DNA from: a virus
Strand: one strand, 5' to 3'
Length of the DNA stretch: 25,877 nucleotides
IMG/VR virus record: IMGVR_UViG_3300042691_050860
Span: 1 to 25,877 of that record
Notes under the pieces: model-generated
Database searches by the model: none
What the model was told of the DNA's origin: nothing
What the model saw: only the letters and a program-made list of their open reading frames with translations
Shown: piece after piece, positions 5,012 to 12,376 of the stretch
Numbering within the stretch: position 1 is the first letter of the stretch
Layout of the letters: the number at the start of each line of letters is the position of its first letter
Translations under genes and position numbers: made by a program

Positions 5012-7025
5012 CTGTTTTTGTTTTCTTTTGAAGTTTGATTTCCTCTCCATCAACTTTCAACTCATATGATTTGTTTTCTAACATTTTACCCGTCAGAACT
5101 TCTTCAGAAATCAAGTCTTCTATTTTATCCTGAATTGCTCTTTTGAGAGGACGAGCACCATAGATTTCATCGAATCCCACTTTCGCAAGGTAGTCTACAA
5201 GACTCTCGTCATAAGAGATTTTATACTTCATTTCTTGTAATCTATTCATCAACTTGTTGAGTTCTATAGAAGTTATTTTCTTAATGTTTTCTTGACTGAG
5301 AGAATTGAAAACGATGGTATCATCGATTCTGTTCAAGAATTCAGGAGAGAAAAAGTTTTTCATTTCTTTGAGGAGGGTTTGTTTTTTTGCCTCTTCGTTA
5401 CTGTACGAATTGTTGAATCCAATACCCGCTCCAAAGTCTTGAAGTTTTTTCACACCCAAATTTGTTGTAAGGATAATCAGGGTGTTTTTGAAGTTGATTT
5501 TTCTACCCAAACTATCTGTTACGTGACCATCATCCATCATCTGTAACAAAACTGTAAAGATATCTTTGTGTGCCTTTTCAACCTCGTCGAAAAGAATTAC
5601 TGAGTATGGTTTGTTTTTTACTTTTTCAGTAAGTTGTCCACCCTCTTCATATCCAACATAACCTGGAGGAGCTCCCACTAATTTTGATACAGTGTGTTTC
5701 TCTTGGTATTCACTCATATCAACACGAATAAGTGCATCTTCAGAACCAAACATTTCTTTAGCCAATTGTTTAGCCAAGTGCGTTTTACCTACACCTGTTG
5801 AACCTAGAAAAATGAAAGTACCAATTGGTCTATTTGGGTCTTTGATACCAAGACGATTTCTTTTAATTGATTTAGCGATTTTTTTGACAGCTTCGTCTTG
5901 ACCGATGACTTTGTTCATCAACTCTTTGTCGAGATTGATTAAGTTTTTGGTATCATCTACCGTCATCTTGTTTACAGGAATCTTTGTCATGTTGGAAACA
6001 ACATCATAGACATTATCCAACAACACCACCTGTTTCTGTTTTTCCATTTCCTCGTCAAACTTTTTCTTCTCAGTATCTAATTTGTCAAGAAGTTTTTTCT
6101 CCTTATCTCTGAGTTGTGCGGCCTGTTCGTAGTTTTGTTTTTTTACAACATCAATTTTTTGTTGTTTGATTTCAGCGGCTTTTTTCTTAAGTTCCTCAAT
6201 AACCTCAGGGATTTTAACTTCTGTTTGCATTCTTGCACCAACTTCGTCTAAGATATCAAAAGCTTTATCAGGAAACTCACGGTCAGTAATATATCTTTCT
6301 GCAAGTTTAACGCAGGTCTCAATTACTTCATCAGAGTATTTCACCTTATGGAATGATTCATATTTGGGTCTGATGTTCTTCAGAATTTCAATAGTTTCTT
6401 GAACAGAGGAAGGTTCAACCATAACTTTTTGGAATCTTCTTTCCAACGCACCGTCCTTCTCAATATTTTTTCTGAATTCATCAAGTGTGGTTGCACCAAT
6501 GACTTGAATCTCACCACGAGAAAGTGCTGGTTTGAAGATATTGGAACCATCCATAGACCCTGCAGAATTACCTGAACCAACCAAGGTGTGGATTTCGTCA
6601 ATGAAGACAATAATGTTCGGGTTTTCCTGAAGTTCTTCAATGATAACCTTCATCCTTTCTTCGAATTGGCCACGATATTTTGTACCAGCAACTACGGAGG
6701 TCAGGTCAAGATTTACAATACGTTTGTCAATCAAATTTTTGGGACAATCACCTTGAACAATCTTGATTGCAAGACCTTCTACGATTGCAGTCTTACCACA
6801 ACCAGGTTCACCAACAATAATTGGGTTGTTTTTTTTCCTTCGAGATAAGATTTGTGCGATTCTCAAAATCTCGCGGTCTCTACCAATTACAGGGTCAAGT
6901 TTACCTTGTTCTGCAAGTTTATTCAAATCTCTACTGAAGTTGTCCAAAACAGGTGTATTACTGTCGGGACTTTGTTGTTTTTTTTTACTCATCATTTTGT
7001 CGTCGTCATCCATTAAATCGTTCAT
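4998..7025 (-). CDS. ClpC/ClpA-like AAA+ unfoldase without N domain
   Basis: The 675-residue protein has two AAA+ modules. D1 has Walker A GEPGCGKT (72-79), pore loop KYRGQF and Walker B IVFIDE (139-144). A UVR-like linker follows (about 285-330, NYEQAAQLRDKEKKLLDKL). D2 has Walker A GSTGVGKT (408-415), pore loop GYVGYEEGG, Walker B VILFDE (476-481), an arginine-finger region FLNRID (563-568) and sensor 2 GARPLKR (623-629). IGFNN at 535-539 matches the loop by which ClpC and ClpA dock on ClpP, absent from ClpB. The family normally has about 140 N-terminal residues for adaptor and substrate binding. Here only about 25 acidic and basic residues precede D1. The protein is thus a ClpP-partner unfoldase with altered substrate choice. 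No clpP is seen, so host ClpP would be the partner. Confidence 0.92.
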   Translation of the reverse strand: MNDLMDDDDKMMSKKKQQSPDSNTPVLDNFSRDLNKLAEQGKLDPVIGRDREILRIAQILSRRKKNNPIIVGEPGCGKTAIVEGLAIKIVQGDCPKNLIDKRIVNLDLTSVVAGTKYRGQFEERMKVIIEELQENPNIIVFIDEIHTLVGSGNSAGSMDGSNIFKPALSRGEIQVIGATTLDEFRKNIEKDGALERRFQKVMVEPSSVQETIEILKNIRPKYESFHKVKYSDEVIETCVKLAERYITDREFPDKAFDILDEVGARMQTEVKIPEVIEELKKKAAEIKQQKIDVVKKQNYEQAAQLRDKEKKLLDKLDTEKKKFDEEMEKQKQVVLLDNVYDVVSNMTKIPVNKMTVDDTKNLINLDKELMNKVIGQDEAVKKIAKSIKRNRLGIKDPNRPIGTFIFLGSTGVGKTHLAKQLAKEMFGSEDALIRVDMSEYQEKHTVSKLVGAPPGYVGYEEGGQLTEKVKNKPYSVILFDEVEKAHKDIFTVLLQMMDDGHVTDSLGRKINFKNTLIILTTNLGVKKLQDFGAGIGFNNSYSNEEAKKQTLLKEMKNFFSPEFLNRIDDTIVFNSLSQENIKKITSIELNKLMNRLQEMKYKISYDESLVDYLAKVGFDEIYGARPLKRAIQDKIEDLISEEVLTGKMLENKSYELKVDGEEIKLQKKTKTEKGI

Positions 7026-7040
7026 AGTATTTAATTTTTA

Positions 7041-7072
7041 CAAAAGTGTATCAAAATTTGGACATTACCAAA
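7041..7072 (-). promoter_or_regulatory. Host-like promoter of the clpC-like gene
   Basis: On the minus strand TTTG (7072-7069) is followed after 20 nt by CACTTTTG (7048-7041), a one-mismatch form of TAnnTTTG. The start codon is 15 nt further on. Paired TGTCATA repeats lie directly upstream. Confidence 0.45.
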
Positions 7073-7077
7073 TAATT

Positions 7078-7120
7078 TGTCATATTGTCAAAATAATTTT
7101 TACACACTGTCATACTGTCG
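7078..7120. repeat. Two direct TGTCATAnTGTC repeats between clpC and hsp20
   Basis: TGTCATATTGTCA (7078-7090) and TGTCATACTGTCG (7108-7120) are 30 bp apart from start to start, close to three helical turns, and each is itself a doubled TGTC. A related TTGACAG occurs at 7146-7152 in inverted orientation. The sites lie between two divergent chaperone genes, fitting an operator for a stress regulator of host or phage origin. They do not match the HrcA/CIRCE inverted repeat. Confidence 0.5.
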
Positions 7121-7144
7121 GTTTGTATATCCTTTTTATAACAA

Positions 7145-7174
7145 TTTGACAGTTGATTTTAGTTGGCATTTATA
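7145..7174 (+). promoter_or_regulatory. Candidate hsp20 promoter
   Basis: TTTG (7145-7148) is followed after 18 nt by CATTTATA (7167-7174), a one-base variant of the TATTTATA box. The start codon of hsp20 is 46 nt downstream. This is the only plus-strand box in the window with a TTTG at near -33 spacing, so it may combine host and late-type features. Confidence 0.4.
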
Positions 7175-7220
7175 TTGATAATCACAAAGATAAACAATAA
7201 AACCATAAAAACAAAAAACT

Positions 7221-7616
7221 ATGAATTTATCAAATTACGAATTCAACAGAATTTTCGATGAAATTTTGGGTGGGAACTCAAACATGTATTACAAAACATC
7301 AATTGTTACAAAAAACTCAGGTGATGAAAACTACGAGGTGAATCACACCAAAGATGGGGCGTACCTATTCTTCGAAGCTCCCGGTTTCAACAAAGACAAC
7401 TTGAAAGTTGAAATGGAAAATGGAGTATTGATTATTGAAGGAAAAAGAACTTATAAATTAAATGGTGAAGAAAAAACAAGGACCATTTCTAAGGAGTTCA
7501 AAATTGGAAAAGAGTATGACCCATCACAGGTCGAAGCAACAATCGAAGATGGTTTGTTAACGGTGTTCGTACCAAATTTCAAAAAACAAGAAAAGAAAAG
7601 AATTAGTCTTCTTTAA
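7221..7616 (+). CDS. Small heat-shock protein, Hsp20/alpha-crystallin family
   Basis: The 131-residue protein has a short N-terminal arm, then an alpha-crystallin domain from about residue 40 to 120: YLFFEAPGFNKDNLKVEMENG, LIIEGKR, and the closing GLLTVFVPN motif (V-E-A-T-I-E-D-G-L-L-T type). It ends KKRISLL, which supplies the I-x-L-like C-terminal anchor used in oligomer assembly. Hsp20 proteins hold unfolding proteins without ATP. Phage versions are common in T4-like cyanophages and are thought to aid virion protein folding. The gene is divergent from the clpC-like gene with shared repeats between them, and a strong terminator follows it. Confidence 0.92.
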   Translation: MNLSNYEFNRIFDEILGGNSNMYYKTSIVTKNSGDENYEVNHTKDGAYLFFEAPGFNKDNLKVEMENGVLIIEGKRTYKLNGEEKTRTISKEFKIGKEYDPSQVEATIEDGLLTVFVPNFKKQEKKRISLL

Positions 7617-7618
7617 TT

Positions 7619-7649
7619 TTAACCCTCCCAAAAGGAGGGTTAATTTTTA
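7619..7649 (+). terminator. Terminator after hsp20
   Basis: TTAACCCTCC (7619-7628) pairs with GGAGGGTTAA (7634-7643), a 10-bp stem with a 5-nt loop and a short T-run on the plus strand. The stop codon of the convergent sulfotransferase gene (7640-7642) lies in its right arm, so it may serve both directions. Confidence 0.85.
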
Positions 7650-8299
7650 TATCCATATTTTATAAAATCCTCTGAATATAATTCGTATATTTTTTCCATA
7701 TCATTTTGATTTAGGAAATCCATGTAATTTTTAGTTATACCCTGAGAGTTCACTTTGAATAAGTTTTTGATAGAGGTTTTCAGTATACCATTCAGAGGTG
7801 TAATATCTTGATTCAAGTCTTCAAGTTTGAAAACATTAACCTCGAGATTAATATCATTCCAACTTGATTGAGAATCGAATAATCTGCTACCACCCCAACT
7901 TGAGCCACTAACTATTCTTGATTCAACATATCCAACATCTCCGTAAAAGCTTTTAATAAAATCATTACTTTTTTTAGACTCAATTAAATGGTCTATAAAA
8001 TCACTAACCTCTAATTTTTTGAAAATTGGGGTGTAATCAGATGGCATTATTTTCTTTATGAAAAAAAAGGAGGAAACAAATCTTGTATAGGGATTCCTTA
8101 CTATTTGAATTGTTTTATAATCAGTCAAATCGGAAATTTGGAATTTTTCTTTAATTTCACTTAACTTAAGATGAATTTGAGGTAAATTTTCTTTATGGGT
8201 ATCAAAAACAATTCCTTGTTTCTCCAAAGTTAGTTTCAAGGAGGTCGATGCCGTTTTTGGTGGCATTAGGGTAATGAGATTAAATTTTTTAGATATCAT
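7640..8299 (-). CDS. Sulfotransferase-family protein
   Basis: The 219-residue protein has a 5'-phosphosulfate loop, LMPPKTASTSLKLTL (PKTASTS at 14-20), and a 3'-phosphate site, IVRNPYTRFVSSFFF (67-80, Arg and Ser as in PAPS-binding proteins). This is the layout of the Sulfotransfer_2 family, which transfers sulfate from PAPS to sugars or lipids. The start at 8299 was chosen because the PAPS loop then lies at the usual place near the N terminus. An ATG at 8332 would add 11 residues and run into the divergent gene. Related genes occur in large marine phages and may modify surface glycans, but the substrate cannot be read here. It is divergent from, and 18 nt from, the oxygenase gene at 8318. 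Confidence 0.8.
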   Translation of the reverse strand: MISKKFNLITLMPPKTASTSLKLTLEKQGIVFDTHKENLPQIHLKLSEIKEKFQISDLTDYKTIQIVRNPYTRFVSSFFFIKKIMPSDYTPIFKKLEVSDFIDHLIESKKSNDFIKSFYGDVGYVESRIVSGSSWGGSRLFDSQSSWNDINLEVNVFKLEDLNQDITPLNGILKTSIKNLFKVNSQGITKNYMDFLNQNDMEKIYELYSEDFIKYGYKN

Positions 8300-8306
8300 A
8301 TTTATG
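8299..8306 (+). promoter_or_regulatory. TATTTATG box of the 8318 oxygenase gene
   Basis: TATTTATG lies on the plus strand 11 nt before the GTG start and overlaps the first codon of the divergent sulfotransferase gene. A weaker TATTTAGC lies on the minus strand at 8314-8307, 7 nt before that gene, so the two divergent promoters are interleaved. Confidence 0.4.
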
Positions 8307-8317
8307 GCTAAATAGTT

Positions 8318-8821
8318 GTGGAAAAAATACAATTAAACGGAACATACGGATATAAAAATTTTATTGATGAGAAAATAAAAAATTCTCTTGTCAACTGGGT
8401 TAATGATAATTTTGAGAATTTCAAAATCAATCCCAGTGGTCCTGGAAGGATGAATAGAACAATCAATAAAGAAGATTCAATATTCGATACAGTTAGAGAA
8501 ATAAAAAAAAGAGTTATAGAATTAGAGGGATATAATCCCGATTCAATTGATTTATCACAGAGGGATTATATTGGTGTTAATTTGGAAGGTGCTTTTATCC
8601 ACAAACATATGGATTTCAACCAAGGAAATTTGGTTCACACTAGATGGAATCTGATTTTGAGTTATCCTGAAGAAGGCGGTCATTCAATTTATAATGACCA
8701 AATTAATATATTGGAGGAGAATTTAATATGGAAATGTGTCGCCGGAAAAGTGGCACACGGCAGTACAAAAGTTATTGGAAAAAAACCGAGAATAACTTTG
8801 TCTTTGGGTTACATGTTATGA
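8318..8821 (+). CDS. 2-oxoglutarate/Fe(II)-dependent oxygenase
   Basis: The 167-residue protein carries the facial triad HxD...H plus the co-substrate arginine: HKHMDF (His97, Asp99), KVAHGST (His147) and KPRITLSLGY (Arg158) on a predicted double-stranded beta-helix (WNLILSYPEEGGHSIYND). Such enzymes hydroxylate proteins, nucleic acids or small molecules. The start is GTG at 8318, because the upstream ATG at 8304 is closed by TAG after three codons. The substrate is not evident. Its 3' end overlaps the convergent oxygenase gene by 6 nt. Confidence 0.75.
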   Translation: MEKIQLNGTYGYKNFIDEKIKNSLVNWVNDNFENFKINPSGPGRMNRTINKEDSIFDTVREIKKRVIELEGYNPDSIDLSQRDYIGVNLEGAFIHKHMDFNQGNLVHTRWNLILSYPEEGGHSIYNDQINILEENLIWKCVAGKVAHGSTKVIGKKPRITLSLGYML

Positions 8822-9373
8822 TTGTAAAAATTTTTCTTCAATCCAATCAACAATCAAATGAATTCTGTCCTCATCACCGTTGTTTTCAACTGAGTGCATT
8901 TTTTTATCGTTGTTAATTTCCCAAAGTTCACCTTTTTTTAGATGTCTCCTATCGTCACCAACAATAAAGAAACAACCTTCGTTTGTTTGTATGGGTACGT
9001 GAATTCTCCTACATATTTTGAAACTTACTCCCCAATCAACGTGAGGGACGATAGATTTTTTTGCAGCTAATTTTACAAGCAGAGCTCTCATAATTTTACC
9101 ATTCTCATTTGTGCTTAACTTAATTTTTTCTTCCAAAAAATTTAGTTCCTTTTCGAAGAGGGGATAATACTCCGTCGGCATTATTTTCGTATGGTTGAAA
9201 TTTAAGGACTTGTCAAAAATAATTGGAATTGTTTTAGTGAAAGCGTGGTCACTATTATATTTTTTTTGACGAGCTGTGTATTCATCCCAATTCAAATTAT
9301 TATCTTCAATGATTTTCAAAATTGGTGTTACGTCAATTTCTCCGTGTAAAAAAAATGTCTCAGTTGGGTTCAT
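8816..9373 (-). CDS. Aspartyl/asparaginyl beta-hydroxylase family oxygenase
   Basis: The 185-residue protein has the PF05118-type core: VPHVDWG (His111, Asp113), CRRIHVPIQT (conserved RxH just after the triad), GDDRRHLKKGELWEIN, then MHSVEN (His160) and DRIHLIVDW (Arg170). These bind Fe(II) and 2-oxoglutarate, and known members hydroxylate Asp or Asn in proteins. Phage and marine versions are frequent, with unknown targets. It belongs to a different oxygenase family from the convergent neighbour at 8318 and is not a recent duplicate. The ATG at 9373 starts on the last base of a palindromic TATTTATAAATA, leaving no room for a leader. Confidence 0.85.
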   Translation of the reverse strand: MNPTETFFLHGEIDVTPILKIIEDNNLNWDEYTARQKKYNSDHAFTKTIPIIFDKSLNFNHTKIMPTEYYPLFEKELNFLEEKIKLSTNENGKIMRALLVKLAAKKSIVPHVDWGVSFKICRRIHVPIQTNEGCFFIVGDDRRHLKKGELWEINNDKKMHSVENNGDEDRIHLIVDWIEEKFLQS

Positions 9374-9384
9374 ATTTATAAATA
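9373..9384. promoter_or_regulatory. Palindromic TATTTATAAATA, bidirectional box
   Basis: This 12-bp perfect palindrome gives a TATTTATA box on each strand. On the minus strand the box ends 3 nt before the ATG of the Asp/Asn hydroxylase. On the plus strand it lies 48 nt before the KTSC gene. Confidence 0.5.
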
Positions 9385-9428
9385 AGGCTATTATTTTATT
9401 CTGAAATAAATTAATTCAATCTGATTTT

Positions 9429-9671
9429 ATGTCAATTATAAGTGAGGAAATACAGGGTACCAAAATAAAAAATCAAATAAAGTCATCAAATCTCAAGATG
9501 ACAGAATATGACACTGAGACAAGACTTATGATTGTTGAGTTTAACAACGGTACAAAGTACGAGTATTCAGAAGTACCCCATCAGATTTACACAAGATTCA
9601 GAATGTCAGAGTCACAAGGTAAGTTTTTTTCTACAGATATAGCAAAAAAATACAAGTACAAAAAACTCTAA
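9429..9671 (+). CDS. KTSC-domain protein
   Basis: The 80-residue protein matches the KTSC pattern: SSNLKMTEYDTETRLMIVEF, NGTKYEYSEVP, then a helix, and SQGKFFSTDIAKKYKYKKL. The domain is named for residues conserved in it, and this copy keeps the late GKFF stretch. It is frequent in phages and bacteria and has no assigned biochemical function, though nucleic-acid-related roles have been proposed because it can be fused to such domains. The plus-strand face of the 9373-9384 palindrome is its likely promoter. The next gene begins 21 nt after its stop. Confidence 0.85.
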   Translation: MSIISEEIQGTKIKNQIKSSNLKMTEYDTETRLMIVEFNNGTKYEYSEVPHQIYTRFRMSESQGKFFSTDIAKKYKYKKL

Positions 9672-9681
9672 CTCATTGATG

Positions 9682-9689
9682 TATTTATA
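9682..9689 (+). promoter_or_regulatory. TATTTATA box of the 9693 fusion gene
   Basis: TATTTATA ends 3 nt before the ATG at 9693, immediately after the KTSC gene. No -33 TTTG is present. Confidence 0.5.
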
Positions 9690-9692
9690 TTG

Positions 9693-11279
9693 ATGAGCAA
9701 TATCAAGAAAATAATTGATAGTTTTCGATTGAAAGATTCACTTAACCCAAAGGTTTGGGAAAATCCTGAGGACCCAAAGAAAGCAACTTTGAAACCCAAG
9801 ATAAGGAAAGCCCTTATAAAGATTTCAGAAGAATTCGTAGACGATTTGGGTGATGATGTATTTGTTGAAGACGTTTACCTTATGGGTTCATTGGCAAATT
9901 TCAATTGGTCTGAATTTTCAGATTTTGATTTACATGTAATTGTTGATTTCGATAGATATGGAAAACAAAAGGAACTATATGTTGAACTTTTCGATTTGAA
10001 GAAAAAATTATTCAACACAAAACACGATATCAAAATTTATGGATATGATGTCGAGTTGTATGCTCAGGGTACAAAAGACGAACATCATAGTGACGGTGTA
10101 TTTTCTGTTATGAACGATGAGTGGATTCACAGACCAACAAAAAAGAAACTTGACATCAATATGTCCGTGTTGAAAGATAAAATAAAATGTTGGACTGATA
10201 AAATTGATGATGGTGTAGAGAATGCCAAAAAAACAAAGGAAACTGAACCACTGAAGAAACTAAAAGATAAGTTGAAAGATTATAGACAAGCAGGTTTGAA
10301 TAAAGACGGTGAATTTTCTTATGAGAATTTAGTTTTCAAATATTTGAGAAGGTCTGGTCATATAGAAAAACTTTTTGATGAGAAAACAAAAATAAAAGAC
10401 AAAGAACTTTCCATCGAAAGGTTAGTGAAAGAAGATGTCAATAATATGGACCCAAAGGAAGTTGTTAGTCAATCGAAATTTTTAACTGATTTGATGAAAT
10501 TAGTAGACCAAAATATTTCTTTTGAATCTACACCGGGAACGAAACCTGAAAGTGATGAAAACTTAAAGAAGATTCAAACGGCTTTACAATTTGGTGGTTT
10601 CCTATTACCTGAATATGGTGTGGATGGAAAGTTTGGACCCGAAACGGAAGGTGCTGTGAAAAAATTCCAAGAAAAATATCAACTCAATACTACTGGAAAA
10701 TTAGACCCAATTGATTTGAAACATTTAATTGCATTATTGATTGTAAAAAAATTCAGAGATTCATTTTTGAGTTCAATCAAATACCCTAAAAACGTTCAAG
10801 GTGATATATTCACATATCTCGACTTGGACAATCCTCAGGAATACGAAACATACAAAGTAATATGTCAGAAATATATTGACCATAGAAACCCGAACGCTGA
10901 GGTCACAGGTGAAATGATGGCTAATTGTGCTAAAAGATATTTTTCTCAAGGTTATGTACCACCTGAATTGGCTTTGGCACAATTGGCTTTGGAAGGTGGA
11001 CTTTCAAAAGACCCTCAAGCTAAGCCAATAAGAACAAAAAACCCATTCAATGTGGGAAACACGGATTCGGGTGCGGTAAATGTAAGACCAACTATGGAGG
11101 ATGGAGTTTGTGTTTACTATGACCTTATGACAAGAAAATATCTTACAAGTTCACAAAACGCTGAGACTTTATTACAGAATTTTGTTAATGTAAACGGTAA
11201 TCGGTACGCCAGTAACCAAGATTACGAGGAGAATTTAGTTTCTTTAGTTAATACCATCAAAAAAGTAACGCAACCTTAA
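9693..11279 (+). CDS. Nucleotidyltransferase / peptidoglycan-binding / glucosaminidase fusion protein
   Basis: The 528-residue protein has three parts. Residues 1-150 resemble a polymerase-beta-type nucleotidyltransferase: MGSLAN (Gly64, Ser65), SDFDLHVIVD (the DxD pair at 77-79) and a later VELYAQ acidic strand. A charged helical linker follows. Residues 288-345 are a PG_binding_1 domain (IQTALQF, YGVDGKFGPETEGAVKKFQ). Residues 400-525 resemble an N-acetylglucosaminidase of the FlgJ/Bax type, with LALAQLALEGG (candidate catalytic Glu434), KNPFNVG and MEDGVCVYYD. The C-terminal half would bind and cut peptidoglycan, as expected for a baseplate or tail lysozyme. The N-terminal half is an odd partner and suggests nucleotide chemistry or an autotoxic effector. 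The start is ATG at 9693; a TTG one codon earlier overlaps the promoter box. Confidence 0.8.
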   Translation: MSNIKKIIDSFRLKDSLNPKVWENPEDPKKATLKPKIRKALIKISEEFVDDLGDDVFVEDVYLMGSLANFNWSEFSDFDLHVIVDFDRYGKQKELYVELFDLKKKLFNTKHDIKIYGYDVELYAQGTKDEHHSDGVFSVMNDEWIHRPTKKKLDINMSVLKDKIKCWTDKIDDGVENAKKTKETEPLKKLKDKLKDYRQAGLNKDGEFSYENLVFKYLRRSGHIEKLFDEKTKIKDKELSIERLVKEDVNNMDPKEVVSQSKFLTDLMKLVDQNISFESTPGTKPESDENLKKIQTALQFGGFLLPEYGVDGKFGPETEGAVKKFQEKYQLNTTGKLDPIDLKHLIALLIVKKFRDSFLSSIKYPKNVQGDIFTYLDLDNPQEYETYKVICQKYIDHRNPNAEVTGEMMANCAKRYFSQGYVPPELALAQLALEGGLSKDPQAKPIRTKNPFNVGNTDSGAVNVRPTMEDGVCVYYDLMTRKYLTSSQNAETLLQNFVNVNGNRYASNQDYEENLVSLVNTIKKVTQP

Positions 11280-11308
11280 GATTGTGAAAATCTTTTGTAT
11301 AAAACGTA

Positions 11309-11316
11309 TATTTATA
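11309..11316 (+). promoter_or_regulatory. TATTTATA box of the 11328 gene
   Basis: TATTTATA lies 11 nt before the ATG. No further box is seen before the genes from 12377 to 16192, so this may drive a long transcript that reaches terminase. Confidence 0.5.
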
Positions 11317-11327
11317 AAGAAAAATAA

Positions 11328-12356
11328 ATGGCTACAGTTACATATCTTATAGCACCTTGTTCTGGTGGTGCTGCAATTGACGTTGAGTTTCAAACAACTG
11401 ATTTACCTGCGGTAGGTGGTAATTATCACTTATCTTTCACAGGTGCCACTGCAGAAGGTTGTTATGAGGTAGTAGATACTGCGGAGCCAGGTACAGGAAC
11501 AGATGGGGTTAGTGGTGCGATAGGAACAAATTATGGAGACTGTCAAACTTGTCTCGACGCAAACCCAACCCCAACCCCTACTCCGACGCCAACGGTCACA
11601 CCTACAAAAACTGTCACACCGACAGTAACACCCACAAAAACACCAACTAATACTCCAACTACAACCTCTTCACCCACCCCAACTGCAACACCTGGAGTTA
11701 CACCCTCTATCACACCATCTCCTACAGCGACTCAAACCGCAACACCTACCACAACCCCTACGAAGACAGTAACTCCTTCTGTGACTCCTACTAATACACC
11801 AACTCCTTCTGTCACCGCCACTAACACACCAACAACTTCAGTCACCCCATCAGTGACTCCAACGAATACTGTAACACCTTCAGTTACTCCAACAAATACT
11901 CCCTCGTTAACACCTACTAAAACAGTCACACCAACTCCAACTACAACACCTACTCCAAGTCCAACACCCCCCGGGTTTTGGATAATTACAGATTGTGATG
12001 GTACAACTCGTATAGTTGATTTAGTTGGAATTAGTCCAACTTTAGGTGAGATGTATTTATTACAATTTAGTGGTTCAACACCTTACGGATGTTATTTTAT
12101 AATTGACACAAGTTACGGACCTTCTACAGACATAGGAAGTTCTTTGGGTGGTCCATATGTAGACTGTACTGAATGTGGTGTAAATTATACGGGAACCTCT
12201 GTAAATAGTTTTTATGAAACGGAGGGATTCTGTTGTGAAAGCGGAACTACATCTCCGGGTGCGGCTTACCCACATCCTGTATACGCGGCTCCAGGTGGAG
12301 TTGCGATACAATTAAACGCTGTTGCTCTCGGAGGATTTAACGGTCTAAATAATTAA
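11328..12356 (+). CDS. Pro-Thr-linker structural protein with two related Cys domains
   Basis: The 342-residue protein has an N-terminal domain of about 78 residues, a Pro-Thr-rich linker of about 136 residues (11565-11972), then a second domain related to the first. Both share a GCY motif after a beta-rich stretch ([17 protein letters not shown] against [17 protein letters not shown]) and end in a DCxxC pair (DCQTC, DCTEC). A C-terminal tail of about 60 residues has GFCCESG and ends GGFNGLNN. There is no signal peptide. The layout of two globular modules on a stiff, extended linker suits a virion decoration or fibre-like adhesin. I do not recognise a named family. Paired Cys could form disulfides or bind metal. 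Confidence 0.75.
   Translation: MATVTYLIAPCSGGAAIDVEFQTTDLPAVGGNYHLSFTGATAEGCYEVVDTAEPGTGTDGVSGAIGTNYGDCQTCLDANPTPTPTPTPTVTPTKTVTPTVTPTKTPTNTPTTTSSPTPTATPGVTPSITPSPTATQTATPTTTPTKTVTPSVTPTNTPTPSVTATNTPTTSVTPSVTPTNTVTPSVTPTNTPSLTPTKTVTPTPTTTPTPSPTPPGFWIITDCDGTTRIVDLVGISPTLGEMYLLQFSGSTPYGCYFIIDTSYGPSTDIGSSLGGPYVDCTECGVNYTGTSVNSFYETEGFCCESGTTSPGAAYPHPVYAAPGGVAIQLNAVALGGFNGLNN
11565..11972 (+). repeat. Pro-Thr (PT, TPTxTVTPT) repeat linker
   Basis: About 136 codons alternate Pro and Thr with Val, Ser, Lys and Asn inserts ([15 protein letters not shown]-like units of 6-12 residues). Codon use for Pro and Thr varies widely between units, so the repeat is maintained at protein level rather than by recent DNA duplication. 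Open frames on the other strand here are by-products. Confidence 0.85.
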
Positions 12357-12376
12357 AAAAAATTAAATCAATTAAT

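Noticed and set aside
8300-8332. An earlier start (8332) for the sulfotransferase
   Set aside because: It would overlap the start of the divergent oxygenase gene, and the PAPS loop is well placed with the start at 8299.
11732-12311. Antisense Val/Gly-rich and other open frames over the PT-linker gene
   Set aside because: They are by-products of Pro/Thr codon repeats on the plus strand.
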